DNA from: Buchnera aphidicola (Ceratovacuna japonica)
GTDB taxonomy: Bacteria; Pseudomonadota; Gammaproteobacteria; Enterobacterales; Enterobacteriaceae
DNA: 64,000 nucleotides
Direction: 5' to 3'
Assembly (NCBI GenBank): GCA_024349705.1
Contig: AP026065.1
Span: 310,001-374,000 of the forward strand
In this document: positions 1 through 7,962 of the stretch, in pieces
Position numbering within the stretch: the stretch's first letter is position 1
How the letters are laid out: each line of letters begins with the position of its first letter
Program-made: the position numbers and the translations under genes
Notes under the pieces: generated by a model
What the model was told of the DNA's origin: nothing
What the model saw: the letters and a program-made list of their open reading frames with translations, nothing else
The model's database searches: none

Positions 1-1
1 A

Positions 2-1348
2 GAAACATTTAAAATAAAAGATTGGAATATATCTAGACAAAGATACTGGGGATGCCCTATACCTGCTGCAATTTTAGAAAACAAAAAATTAGAATGTATT
101 TCAAAAAAACAATTACCTATAAAATTAAAAAAAACAATAGAAAAACATAAAAAAAAAAGAAAAATATTAATAAATGGAAAATTAGGAACATTAGAAAAAG
201 ATACTTTCGATACATTCATTGAATCTTCTTGGTATTATATAAGATATGTAAGTCCTAAATATAAAAAAGGTATGGTAGATCCTAAATCTGCTTTATACTG
301 GCTTCCAGTAGACTTTTATATAGGAGGAATAGAACATGCAACTATGCATTTAATATATTTTAGAATTTATTGTAAAATATTAAAAGATCTAAAAATAATA
401 AAATTTAATGAACCAGTTAAAAATTTGATGTGTCAAGGAATGGTATTATCTGATACATTTTATAAAATATGTAATGGAAAAAAAATATGGGTTTCGCAAA
501 ATGAAATAAAGATAATAAAAAATAAAAAAGGAAAAATAAAAAAAATAATAAATAATGTAGATAAAAAAAAAATATATTATGTTGGTATGACTAAAATGTC
601 AAAATCTAAAAATAATGGAATAGAACCTAAAAATATAATAAAAAAATATGGTGCTGATTCATTAAGACTATTTATTATGTTTTCAGCTCCTGTAGAAGAT
701 CCAATTAAATGGAAAAATGAAGGAATAAAAGGATCATATAAGTTTATAAAAAAAATATGGAATTTAAGCAATATAATTTTTAATAATAAAAAAAATAAAA
801 AACTTAATATTATACATGAAAATTTAAATGAAAAACAAAAAAAAATTAGAAAAAAAGTTCACAAAGTAATAGTAATAATATCAAAAAATATGAAAAAAAA
901 AAAAAACTTTAATACATCAATATCTGAAGTAATGAAAGCTATAAAAAAAGTAGAAAAATATAATAATAAAAATTCATTAGTCGTACAAGAATCTATGTTA
1001 ATAATATTAAAATTATTAAATCCATTCATTCCACATACAATTTTTTATATTTTTAAAAAATTTAATATTCTACATAAGTTAAGAAAAAAATGTTGGCCAG
1101 AACCAGACAAAAAAGCAATTGTAGAAAACTTTTGTAATATTATTACACAAATAGATGGAAAAAAGAGATATATAATTAATATAAAAAAAAATGCACAAGA
1201 AAAAGAAATATTAAAAATAATAAAAGAAAAGAAAATCTTAAATAAATATTTAAAAAATAAAAAAATAAAAAAAACTATATTTATAAAAAATAAAATAATA
1301 AATATTTTAACTAAAAAAAATATTTATAAAAATAATACTATCAAATAA
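2..1348 (+). CDS. leuS: Leucyl-tRNA synthetase, 3' part (5' end outside window)
   Basis: This is the C-terminal part of LeuRS, the cytosolic class I enzyme that charges tRNA-Leu. The frame is open from base 2, so the gene begins before the window. Visible landmarks are SRQRYWGCPIP near the start, ESSWYY, YWLPVDFYIGGIEHATMH, and the catalytic KMSKS loop within TKMSKSKNNG. The anticodon-binding helical domain and a small C-terminal domain follow, as in the E. coli enzyme. The lysine-rich tail is diverged but aligns to the family end. holA follows after 7 bases. In E. coli lptE lies between leuS and holA, and it is absent here. Identification is secure. Confidence 0.97.
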   Translation, partial: ETFKIKDWNISRQRYWGCPIPAAILENKKLECISKKQLPIKLKKTIEKHKKKRKILINGKLGTLEKDTFDTFIESSWYYIRYVSPKYKKGMVDPKSALYWLPVDFYIGGIEHATMHLIYFRIYCKILKDLKIIKFNEPVKNLMCQGMVLSDTFYKICNGKKIWVSQNEIKIIKNKKGKIKKIINNVDKKKIYYVGMTKMSKSKNNGIEPKNIIKKYGADSLRLFIMFSAPVEDPIKWKNEGIKGSYKFIKKIWNLSNIIFNNKKNKKLNIIHENLNEKQKKIRKKVHKVIVIISKNMKKKKNFNTSISEVMKAIKKVEKYNNKNSLVVQESMLIILKLLNPFIPHTIFYIFKKFNILHKLRKKCWPEPDKKAIVENFCNIITQIDGKKRYIINIKKNAQEKEILKIIKEKKILNKYLKNKKIKKTIFIKNKIINILTKKNIYKNNTIK

Positions 1349-1355
1349 AATTAAA

Positions 1356-2330
1356 ATGAAAAAAATATATTTAAAAAATAAAATAAAAATAAATTTAAAA
1401 AAAAATGTTTCATTTTTTATACTTATTGGAAACGAAATAGTACTAATAAATGAATCTATAAATGTAATATTAAAAAAAGCAAAAAAAATAGGATTTTATG
1501 TTAATAAAAAAGTAGAATGCAAAAAAAACTTTAAAAATTTAATGAACAATAATTTATTTTATTTTAAAAGAATAATAATAATAAATACTTTTAAAAAAAA
1601 TTTTTTTAGCAGTATATTAAAATTTATAGAAAAAATAAAAAAAATAAAAAGTCAAAAAATAATAATTATAATAAATTTTTTTAAATTATTAAATTTTAAA
1701 ATATTAAATACAATATTAAAATGTATAAAAGACTACACATTAATAAATTGTAATATTAGTAAATATGAAGATGTAATTAATTGGATAGAATACAAATTTA
1801 AAAAAAATAAAATAAAAATAACAAAAAATGCAAAAACAATATTATATAATATATATAAATATAATCTAATTAAATTAACACAAATTATATATCAATGTAA
1901 AATATTATTTTATAAAAAAAATAAAATAAATACCAATAATATAAAAAAAATAGTTAGTTCTTATCCAGATATGAATTATGAAAATTTAATAAAATTTTTT
2001 TTTATAGAAAAAATAGAAAAATCTATAAATATTATTAATAAAATATGCAAAATAAAATATAATATAGAAAAAATAATAATAGAACTTTATAAAAAAATAA
2101 TACAAACAATAATATTAAAAAAAAATAAAGAATATAATTTTTTTTTTAATAAAACTACAATTAATAAATATAATAAAGAAACAAAAAGCAACATCATAGT
2201 TAAAATGTCTAAAGATAAAATGTATAAAATAATAAGATATATTACAATTATAGAAATAGAAATTAAAAAACATAAAAAAATAAATTTTTGGAAAAAAATA
2301 AAAATTTTGTTATTAATAATAAAAAAATAA
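1356..2330 (+). CDS. holA: DNA polymerase III delta subunit
   Basis: Probable delta subunit of the clamp loader, which opens the beta sliding clamp for DnaX complex-driven loading. The 324-residue length is close to the E. coli protein (343). The sequence is very diverged and lysine/isoleucine rich, so no sharp motif is visible. The call rests on length, the N-terminal pattern of a hydrophobic strand followed by a helix, and its position directly behind leuS, where holA lies in enterobacteria once lptE is removed. The ATG is 7 bases after the leuS stop, suggesting co-transcription. The clamp-loader partner dnaX is also in this window. Confidence 0.8.
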   Translation: MKKIYLKNKIKINLKKNVSFFILIGNEIVLINESINVILKKAKKIGFYVNKKVECKKNFKNLMNNNLFYFKRIIIINTFKKNFFSSILKFIEKIKKIKSQKIIIIINFFKLLNFKILNTILKCIKDYTLINCNISKYEDVINWIEYKFKKNKIKITKNAKTILYNIYKYNLIKLTQIIYQCKILFYKKNKINTNNIKKIVSSYPDMNYENLIKFFFIEKIEKSINIINKICKIKYNIEKIIIELYKKIIQTIILKKNKEYNFFFNKTTINKYNKETKSNIIVKMSKDKMYKIIRYITIIEIEIKKHKKINFWKKIKILLLIIKK

Positions 2331-2390
2331 TTATATATATTGTGAATTAAAATAAAATATAAATTTAATTAAAAATAATTTTAAAAAAGA

Positions 2391-2618
2391 ATGAAAAAAT
2401 ACAAAAATGTTTTAGATTTAAGAAAATATAAATGTCCTGATTCAATAATTCTATTAAGAAAAAAAGTTAGAATGATGAAAAAAAAAGAACTAATATTGAT
2501 AATATCTAATGATCCATCTACAAAATGGGATTTTTTTAACTTTTGTAAATTTATGAATCATAAAGTAATAGAACATTACATAGAATTTATTCCATTTAAA
2601 TATCTATTACAAAAATAA
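2391..2618 (+). CDS. tusA: Sulfur carrier protein TusA
   Basis: A 75-residue SirA/TusA-family protein that accepts persulfide sulfur from IscS and passes it through TusBCD and TusE to MnmA for 2-thiouridine in tRNA wobble positions. The family CPxP-type motif appears as KCPDSIILLRKKVR, with the acceptor cysteine at residue 15. E. coli TusA is 81 residues with the cysteine at 19. The downstream core DPSTKWDFFNFCKFMNH matches the conserved middle of the family. It lies between holA and the convergent asd. The other relay genes tusE, tusB and tusC occur elsewhere in the window, which supports a working pathway. Confidence 0.93.
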   Translation: MKKYKNVLDLRKYKCPDSIILLRKKVRMMKKKELILIISNDPSTKWDFFNFCKFMNHKVIEHYIEFIPFKYLLQK

Positions 2619-2652
2619 AATACATATAATATTCTTATATATAAAAATATAA

Positions 2653-3783
2653 TTATATTTTTATTAATATATTCAACATTCTTCTTAAAGGTTCTGATGC
2701 ACCCCAAAGCAATTGATCACCTATAGAAAAAACATTAATATATTTGCTTCCAAAATTAGATCTACTAATTCTACCTAATAATATTTTTAAAGTACCTGAA
2801 ACTTCAGAAGGAACTAAACTTTTCATAGTATTAATCTTATTATTATGTATTATTCTAACCCATTTATTATGATTTTTTAATAAATTTTCTATTTCTAAAA
2901 TACTTATAGTTTTTTTTAATTTTATTAAAAAAGACTGACTATGACATCTAAATACACCTACTCTAACACAAACACTATCTATAATTATTTTTTTATATTT
3001 GTCGTGTAAATTTAATATTTTATTAGTTTCAAATTCTCCTTTAATTTCTTCTTTACTTTTACCACTTCCATTATCTTCATCTATCCATGGTATTAAATTT
3101 CCAGCTAATGGAGGAAAATTGTTAAAAATACTATTAACATTTTTTTTAGATTTTAACAAAGATCTAATAACATTTTCTGCTTTTAATATAGAAACATTGT
3201 TTTTATTCAAATAATTTTTTACACTATCATGTAAAATACCCATTTCTAGTAATAAATTTTTAATATAATTAGATCCAGCTCCTGATACAGATTGATAAGT
3301 AGAAACAAAAATATTTTTTACTAGATTATTAGAAAATAAACCACCTAAAGCCATAAGCATTAAACTTACTGTACAATTTCCACCAACAAAAGTTTTACAT
3401 CCATTATCTATACTCATTTTTATAAAATTATAATTTATAGGATCTAAAACTATAATTGCATTATTATTTGTTCTAAGATGAGAAGATGCATCTATCCAAA
3501 ATCCATTCCATCCTAATTTTTTTAAATTGAAATATACTTTTTTAGTATACTCACTACCCTGACAAGTCAATATTATGTCCATTTCTATTAATTTTTGCAA
3601 ATCATATGCATTTTCTAAAATTCCAAATTTTATATTATTTATTTTAGGACCATTATGACCTACTTGAGATGTAGTAAAAAATTTTATATTTATTTTTGAT
3701 AAATCATTTTTTAAAATCATTCTCTCTAAAAGAACTGATCCAACTAATCCTCTCCAACCTACAAATCCAACTTTTTTTTTCAT
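2653..3783 (-). CDS. asd: Aspartate-semialdehyde dehydrogenase
   Basis: NADP-dependent enzyme converting aspartyl phosphate to aspartate semialdehyde, the branch point to lysine/diaminopimelate, threonine and methionine. It contributes to essential amino acids for the host and to peptidoglycan. The protein has 376 residues (E. coli about 367). It opens with the nucleotide-binding motif GFVGWRGLVGS. The active-site cysteine is at about residue 137 in GGNCTVSLML, and the catalytic-region histidine is at about 281 in RCHSQSF. It is divergent from yhgN, as in E. coli, and convergent with tusA. All key residues are present. Confidence 0.97.
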   Translation of the reverse strand: MKKKVGFVGWRGLVGSVLLERMILKNDLSKINIKFFTTSQVGHNGPKINNIKFGILENAYDLQKLIEMDIILTCQGSEYTKKVYFNLKKLGWNGFWIDASSHLRTNNNAIIVLDPINYNFIKMSIDNGCKTFVGGNCTVSLMLMALGGLFSNNLVKNIFVSTYQSVSGAGSNYIKNLLLEMGILHDSVKNYLNKNNVSILKAENVIRSLLKSKKNVNSIFNNFPPLAGNLIPWIDEDNGSGKSKEEIKGEFETNKILNLHDKYKKIIIDSVCVRVGVFRCHSQSFLIKLKKTISILEIENLLKNHNKWVRIIHNNKINTMKSLVPSEVSGTLKILLGRISRSNFGSKYINVFSIGDQLLWGASEPLRRMLNILIKI

Positions 3784-4117
3784 ATAATTCCAAAATTTTA
3801 ATAATATTATTATAATAAAATATTATATAAAAAATATTAATACAATAAAAATCATTAAAAAATTTTATTTATTAATTAAATAAAAAAAATATAAGATAAA
3901 AAATTTTTACTTTAATTAAAAAAAATCTATTTTAAAAATATTAAATAAAAAAAATAATAAAAATGTTTAATTTTAAAAATAAATAATATATATTATTTTA
4001 TAATAAAAAAATAATATAAAATATACTAAATTATATTTTTTTTAAAAATTTTATAAAAACATAAAATTATAATTAAAAAAAATGAAATTATTATTCTATA
4101 AAATTTAAAAGGAAAAA
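3784..4117. other. AT-rich intergenic region between divergent asd and yhgN
   Basis: These 334 bases are almost entirely A and T. They must hold the promoters for the divergent asd and yhgN genes, but base composition makes any hexamer call unreliable. A Shine-Dalgarno-like AAAGGA lies just before the yhgN ATG at the right edge. I see no gene, tRNA or recognisable gene remnant here. Confidence 0.6.
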
Positions 4118-4714
4118 ATGAATAAAATAATTTCTAATACCATATTATTAATATTAATAATGGATCCTTTAGGAAATATTCCTATTTTCATGTCTATTTT
4201 AAAAAAGTTCAAAAAAAAAAGAAAAAAAATAATATTAATAAGAGAAATGTTTATAGCATTAATAATAATGATACTATTTTTGTTTTCTGGAGAAAAAATA
4301 TTATCTTTTTTAAACTTAAAAACACAAATAGTATCTATATCAGGAGGAATAATTCTATTTTTAATTGCAATAAAAATGATATTTTCAAGTAATAATAATA
4401 ATTTTGAAAAAACTATACCAGAAAAAGATGAACCGTTTTTAGTACCTTTAGCAGTACCATTGATAGCAGGCCCTTCTATATTAGCTACATTAATACTTTT
4501 GTCACATCAATATCATAATCAAAAAATGATATTAATAATTCCATTAATAATAGCATGGAGTTTTAGTTTATTAGTATTGATGTCTACAGAAATTTTTATA
4601 AATTTATTTGGAGAAAATGTAGTAAACGCATTAGAAAAGCTTATGGGATTAATATTAATAATGTTATCAACACAAATGTTTTTAGATGGAATAAAATCAT
4701 GGTTCTATACATAA
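4118..4714 (+). CDS. yhgN: MarC-family inner membrane protein YhgN
   Basis: A 198-residue integral membrane protein of the MarC/YhgN family, about the length of E. coli YhgN (197). About six hydrophobic segments are visible. The N-terminal conserved DPLGNIPIFMSIL matches the family signature, and the central VPLAVPLIAGPSILAT is the second conserved block. The biochemical role of the family is unknown, although an early multiple-antibiotic-resistance link was withdrawn. The ATG is preceded by AAAGGA. Its position next to asd is the ancestral enterobacterial arrangement. Keeping it in such a reduced genome suggests a useful transport or envelope role. Confidence 0.92.
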   Translation: MNKIISNTILLILIMDPLGNIPIFMSILKKFKKKRKKIILIREMFIALIIMILFLFSGEKILSFLNLKTQIVSISGGIILFLIAIKMIFSSNNNNFEKTIPEKDEPFLVPLAVPLIAGPSILATLILLSHQYHNQKMILIIPLIIAWSFSLLVLMSTEIFINLFGENVVNALEKLMGLILIMLSTQMFLDGIKSWFYT

Positions 4715-4763
4715 AATTTTATAAAAAGTAAAAATTAAAAGAGAGTAAATAATATTAAAAATT

Positions 4764-5912
4764 ATGAAAACAATAACAAACACTAATATATTTAAAAAAA
4801 GAATAATTATAAGAAGTGATTTCAATGTAACTATAATAAAAAAAAAAATAATTTCTAGTGAAAGAATAGATAGATCTTTATCTACTATAAAATATGCAAT
4901 AAAAAATAAATCTAAAATAATATTAATGTCACATTTTGGCAGACCCTCAGAAGGAAAATTTAAAAAAGAGTATTCATTATTTCCAGTTTTCAAGTATCTT
5001 AAAAAAAAATTAAAAAAAACTAATATTATATTTCATAAAAATATTTCTAAAAAAATAAACATAAAATTTGGTGAGATTTGTTTTTTAGAAAATGTTAGAT
5101 TTAATAAAGGAGAAAAAGAAAATTCTAAAAAACTTTCTAAAAAATATGCAAAGTTATGTGATGTATTCGTAATGGATGCATTTGGAAGCGCTCATAGAAT
5201 ACACTCTTCAACTTATGGAATAATAAAATTTGTAAAAAAATCTTGTTTTGGAAAATTATTAAAATCAGAAATAATAGCAATAAACAAAGTATTAAAGAAC
5301 CCAAAAAAACCTTTAATATCTATTATTGGAGGATCAAAAATTTCTACTAAATTTTGTCTATTAAGATCTTTAGGAAGAATATCAAACAAAATAATTTTAG
5401 GAGGTGGTATTGCTAATACTTTTATAGCAATAAAAAATAACGTAGGAAAATCTTTATATGAAAAAAAATTTGTTGAAGAAGCAAAAAAATTAAATAAAAA
5501 ATTCAATTTTTTAATTCCTGTAGATTCTAGAGTAGGAAAAAATTTTTCTAATAATACTAAAATAAAAAATAAATTAGTATCTAAAATTAATAATACAGAA
5601 GAAATAATGGATATAGGAAAGAAAACAGAAAAAAAAATAAAAAAAATATTAAAATCAGCTAAAACAATTGTTTGGAATGGGCCATTAGGAGTATTTGAAT
5701 TTCCTAATTTTAGAAATGGAACTAAAACATTAGCTAAGTGTATATCTAAAAGCAATGCGTTTTCTATAGCAGGAGGAGGAGATACTTTAGCTATTATAGA
5801 CTTAATGAAAATAAAAAATAAAATTTCATATATTTCTACTGGAGGAGGAGCATTTTTAGAATTTTTAGTAAATGGAACTTTACCTGTAATAAAACTTATA
5901 AATAAAATTTAA
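4764..5912 (+). CDS. pgk: Phosphoglycerate kinase
   Basis: Glycolytic, cytosolic enzyme making ATP from 1,3-bisphosphoglycerate. It has 382 residues against 387 in E. coli. The N-terminal substrate-binding motif appears as RSDFNVT, followed by SHFGRPSEG and ENVRF. The nucleotide domain carries GGSKISTK, GGGIANTF, VWNGPLGVFE and the GGGDTLA phosphate loop. It sits directly before fbaA, as in E. coli, where epd precedes both; epd is not seen here. The 24-base gap to fbaA suggests one transcript. Confidence 0.97.
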   Translation: MKTITNTNIFKKRIIIRSDFNVTIIKKKIISSERIDRSLSTIKYAIKNKSKIILMSHFGRPSEGKFKKEYSLFPVFKYLKKKLKKTNIIFHKNISKKINIKFGEICFLENVRFNKGEKENSKKLSKKYAKLCDVFVMDAFGSAHRIHSSTYGIIKFVKKSCFGKLLKSEIIAINKVLKNPKKPLISIIGGSKISTKFCLLRSLGRISNKIILGGGIANTFIAIKNNVGKSLYEKKFVEEAKKLNKKFNFLIPVDSRVGKNFSNNTKIKNKLVSKINNTEEIMDIGKKTEKKIKKILKSAKTIVWNGPLGVFEFPNFRNGTKTLAKCISKSNAFSIAGGGDTLAIIDLMKIKNKISYISTGGGAFLEFLVNGTLPVIKLINKI

Positions 5913-5936
5913 AAAAAAATAAAAGGTAATATAATT

Positions 5937-7040
5937 TTGAAAAAAACATTAAGAAAAATTAAAAACGGAGTAATATCTGGATTAGAAGCTAAAAAAATAT
6001 TTAAAATAGCTAAAAAAAATAATTTTGCTATACCTGCAATAAATTGTTGTAATTTTGATACTATAAATTCAGTTTTGGAAGCATCTAAAAAAATAAATTC
6101 TCCAGTAATAATACAATTTTCTTATACTGGATCATCATTTTTTATAGGAAAAAGAATTAACATAAAAAATAATCATAAAAAATCTATTTTAGGAGCTACT
6201 ATAGCTGCAAAATATGTACATAAAATTTCAAAATTTTATAAAATACCAGTAATATTACATACTGATCATTGCCATAAAAAAATATTACCATGGTTAGATG
6301 GTCTTATATTAGAAGACAAAAAATTTTTTAAAAAAAATGGAATATCTTTATTCACTTCACACATGATAGATTTATCAAAAGAAAAAATAAAAAATAATAT
6401 AAAGATATGTAAAAAATATTTTAAAAAAACCAAAAAAATAAATACCATATTAGAAATAGAATTAGGATGTACAGGTGGAGAAGAAGATGGAGTAGATAAT
6501 ACTAATATAGAAAAAAAAAATTTATATACAAAACCAAAAGAAATAGCATATGCATATAAAAAATTAATAAAAATTAGTAAATTATTTATAATAGCTGCAT
6601 CTTTTGGAAATGTACATGGAGTATATTATTATAAAAATATAAAGTTAAAGCCTAAAATTTTAATGAAATCTCAAAAATATATAAGCAAAAAATATAATTT
6701 ATGTAAAAAACCTATAGATTTTGTATTTCATGGAGGGTCTGGATCAGAAAAAAATATTATAAAAAAAGCAATTTCATATGGTGTTATAAAAATGAATGTA
6801 GATACAGATATACAATGGAGTTCGTGGAAAGGAATACTAAAATTTTATAAAAAAAATAAATATTATTTAAAAAGTCAAATAGGAAATCCTATAGGAAAAA
6901 AGCTTCCGAACAAAAAATATTATGATCCTAGAAATTGGATAAGATTGTCACAAAAAAATGTAATTAAAAAAATAAAAAAAATATTTAAAAATTTGAATTC
7001 AGAAAATATTTTAAATAAAAATTTTAAAAAAAATAAGTAA
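5937..7040 (+). CDS. fbaA: Class II fructose-bisphosphate aldolase (TTG start)
   Basis: Zinc-dependent aldolase that cleaves fructose 1,6-bisphosphate in glycolysis. It has 367 residues, longer than E. coli (359) only by a lysine-rich tail. The catalytic aspartate and zinc histidine lie in HTDHCHKK (about D110, H111). Further metal and active-site residues are in ELGCTGGEEDGVDN, SFGNVHGVY and FHGGSGS. I place the start at TTG 5937 because AAAAGG lies about 10 bases upstream and the N-terminus then aligns with the family; no suitable ATG is near. It lies between pgk and mscS, the ancestral order. Confidence 0.95.
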   Translation: MKKTLRKIKNGVISGLEAKKIFKIAKKNNFAIPAINCCNFDTINSVLEASKKINSPVIIQFSYTGSSFFIGKRINIKNNHKKSILGATIAAKYVHKISKFYKIPVILHTDHCHKKILPWLDGLILEDKKFFKKNGISLFTSHMIDLSKEKIKNNIKICKKYFKKTKKINTILEIELGCTGGEEDGVDNTNIEKKNLYTKPKEIAYAYKKLIKISKLFIIAASFGNVHGVYYYKNIKLKPKILMKSQKYISKKYNLCKKPIDFVFHGGSGSEKNIIKKAISYGVIKMNVDTDIQWSSWKGILKFYKKNKYYLKSQIGNPIGKKLPNKKYYDPRNWIRLSQKNVIKKIKKIFKNLNSENILNKNFKKNK

Positions 7041-7083
7041 ACATTTATAAAATATACAAAAATTTATAAAACAGGAATAAAAA

Positions 7084-7935
7084 ATGAATGATTTTAATGT
7101 AGTTAATGATATACATCATGCTGGAAACTGGATAATAAGAAATCAAGAAATAGTTTTAAGTTATATAATAAATTTTGTTTCATCTATAATAATATTTACT
7201 ACCGGAACATTCATTGCGGGTATAATATCAAATGGTGTAAATAAAGTCTTAATATCAAGATCTATTGATGTAACTATTTCAAATTTTTTATCAGCTTTAG
7301 TAAGATATGTAATAATAACGTTTTCTTTAATAGCTTCTTTAGGTTGCATAGGAGTGCAAACTACATCTGTAATAGCAATATTAGGAGCAGCTGGAATGGC
7401 TATTGGATTAGCTCTACAAGGATCTTTATCAAATTTTGCAGCAGGTGTTTTATTAGTTACATTAAGACCATTAAAAACAGGTGAATATGTAGACTTAGGT
7501 AATGCAGCTGGTACTGTTTTAAACATACATATATTTTATACAACATTAAGAACTTTAGATGGAAAAATAATTATTGTTCCAAACGGAAAAATAGTTTCAG
7601 GAAATATAATAAATTATTCGAGAGAGCCTGCTAGAAGAAATGAATTTAATATAAGCGTATCATATCAAACAGACGTAGATTTTGCAATTAAAGTGTTAAG
7701 AGAAGTTGTAAATAAAGAGGAAAGAGTATTAAAAGATAGAGATATAGTTATAGGATTATCAGAATTAGCTCCTTCTTCTATAAATTTTATAATAAGATGT
7801 TGGAGCAATAATAATGAATTAAATTCTGTATATTGGGATTTAATGGCGAAATTTAAAAAATCTTTGGATGAAAACAAAATTTCAATACCATATCCACAAC
7901 TTGACATAAATATTTATAAAAAATATAAAAAATAG
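7084..7935 (+). CDS. mscS: Small-conductance mechanosensitive channel MscS
   Basis: Heptameric inner membrane channel that opens under membrane tension to release osmolytes. It has 283 residues against 286 in E. coli. Two N-terminal hydrophobic helices (about residues 22-50 and 66-90) precede the pore helix TM3, with its glycine/alanine packing pattern in GAAGMAIGLALQGSLSNFA. The beta domain (TGEYVDLG) and cytosolic cage follow. It has noticeably fewer lysine runs than its neighbours and is among the best conserved non-ribosomal proteins here, suggesting strong selection for osmotic protection inside host cells. Confidence 0.97.
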   Translation: MNDFNVVNDIHHAGNWIIRNQEIVLSYIINFVSSIIIFTTGTFIAGIISNGVNKVLISRSIDVTISNFLSALVRYVIITFSLIASLGCIGVQTTSVIAILGAAGMAIGLALQGSLSNFAAGVLLVTLRPLKTGEYVDLGNAAGTVLNIHIFYTTLRTLDGKIIIVPNGKIVSGNIINYSREPARRNEFNISVSYQTDVDFAIKVLREVVNKEERVLKDRDIVIGLSELAPSSINFIIRCWSNNNELNSVYWDLMAKFKKSLDENKISIPYPQLDINIYKKYKK

Positions 7936-7962
7936 ATATAATAAAATAAATTAATAAAAATT

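Noticed and set aside
2641..2664. A perfect 24-base AT-only palindrome at the convergent ends of tusA and asd
   Set aside because: With this base composition perfect palindromes of such length are expected about once by chance in a window this size, and no loop or T tract separates it from background.
5213..5755. A 180-codon frame antisense to pgk
   Set aside because: It is the mirror of well-conserved pgk codons, with no family features of its own.
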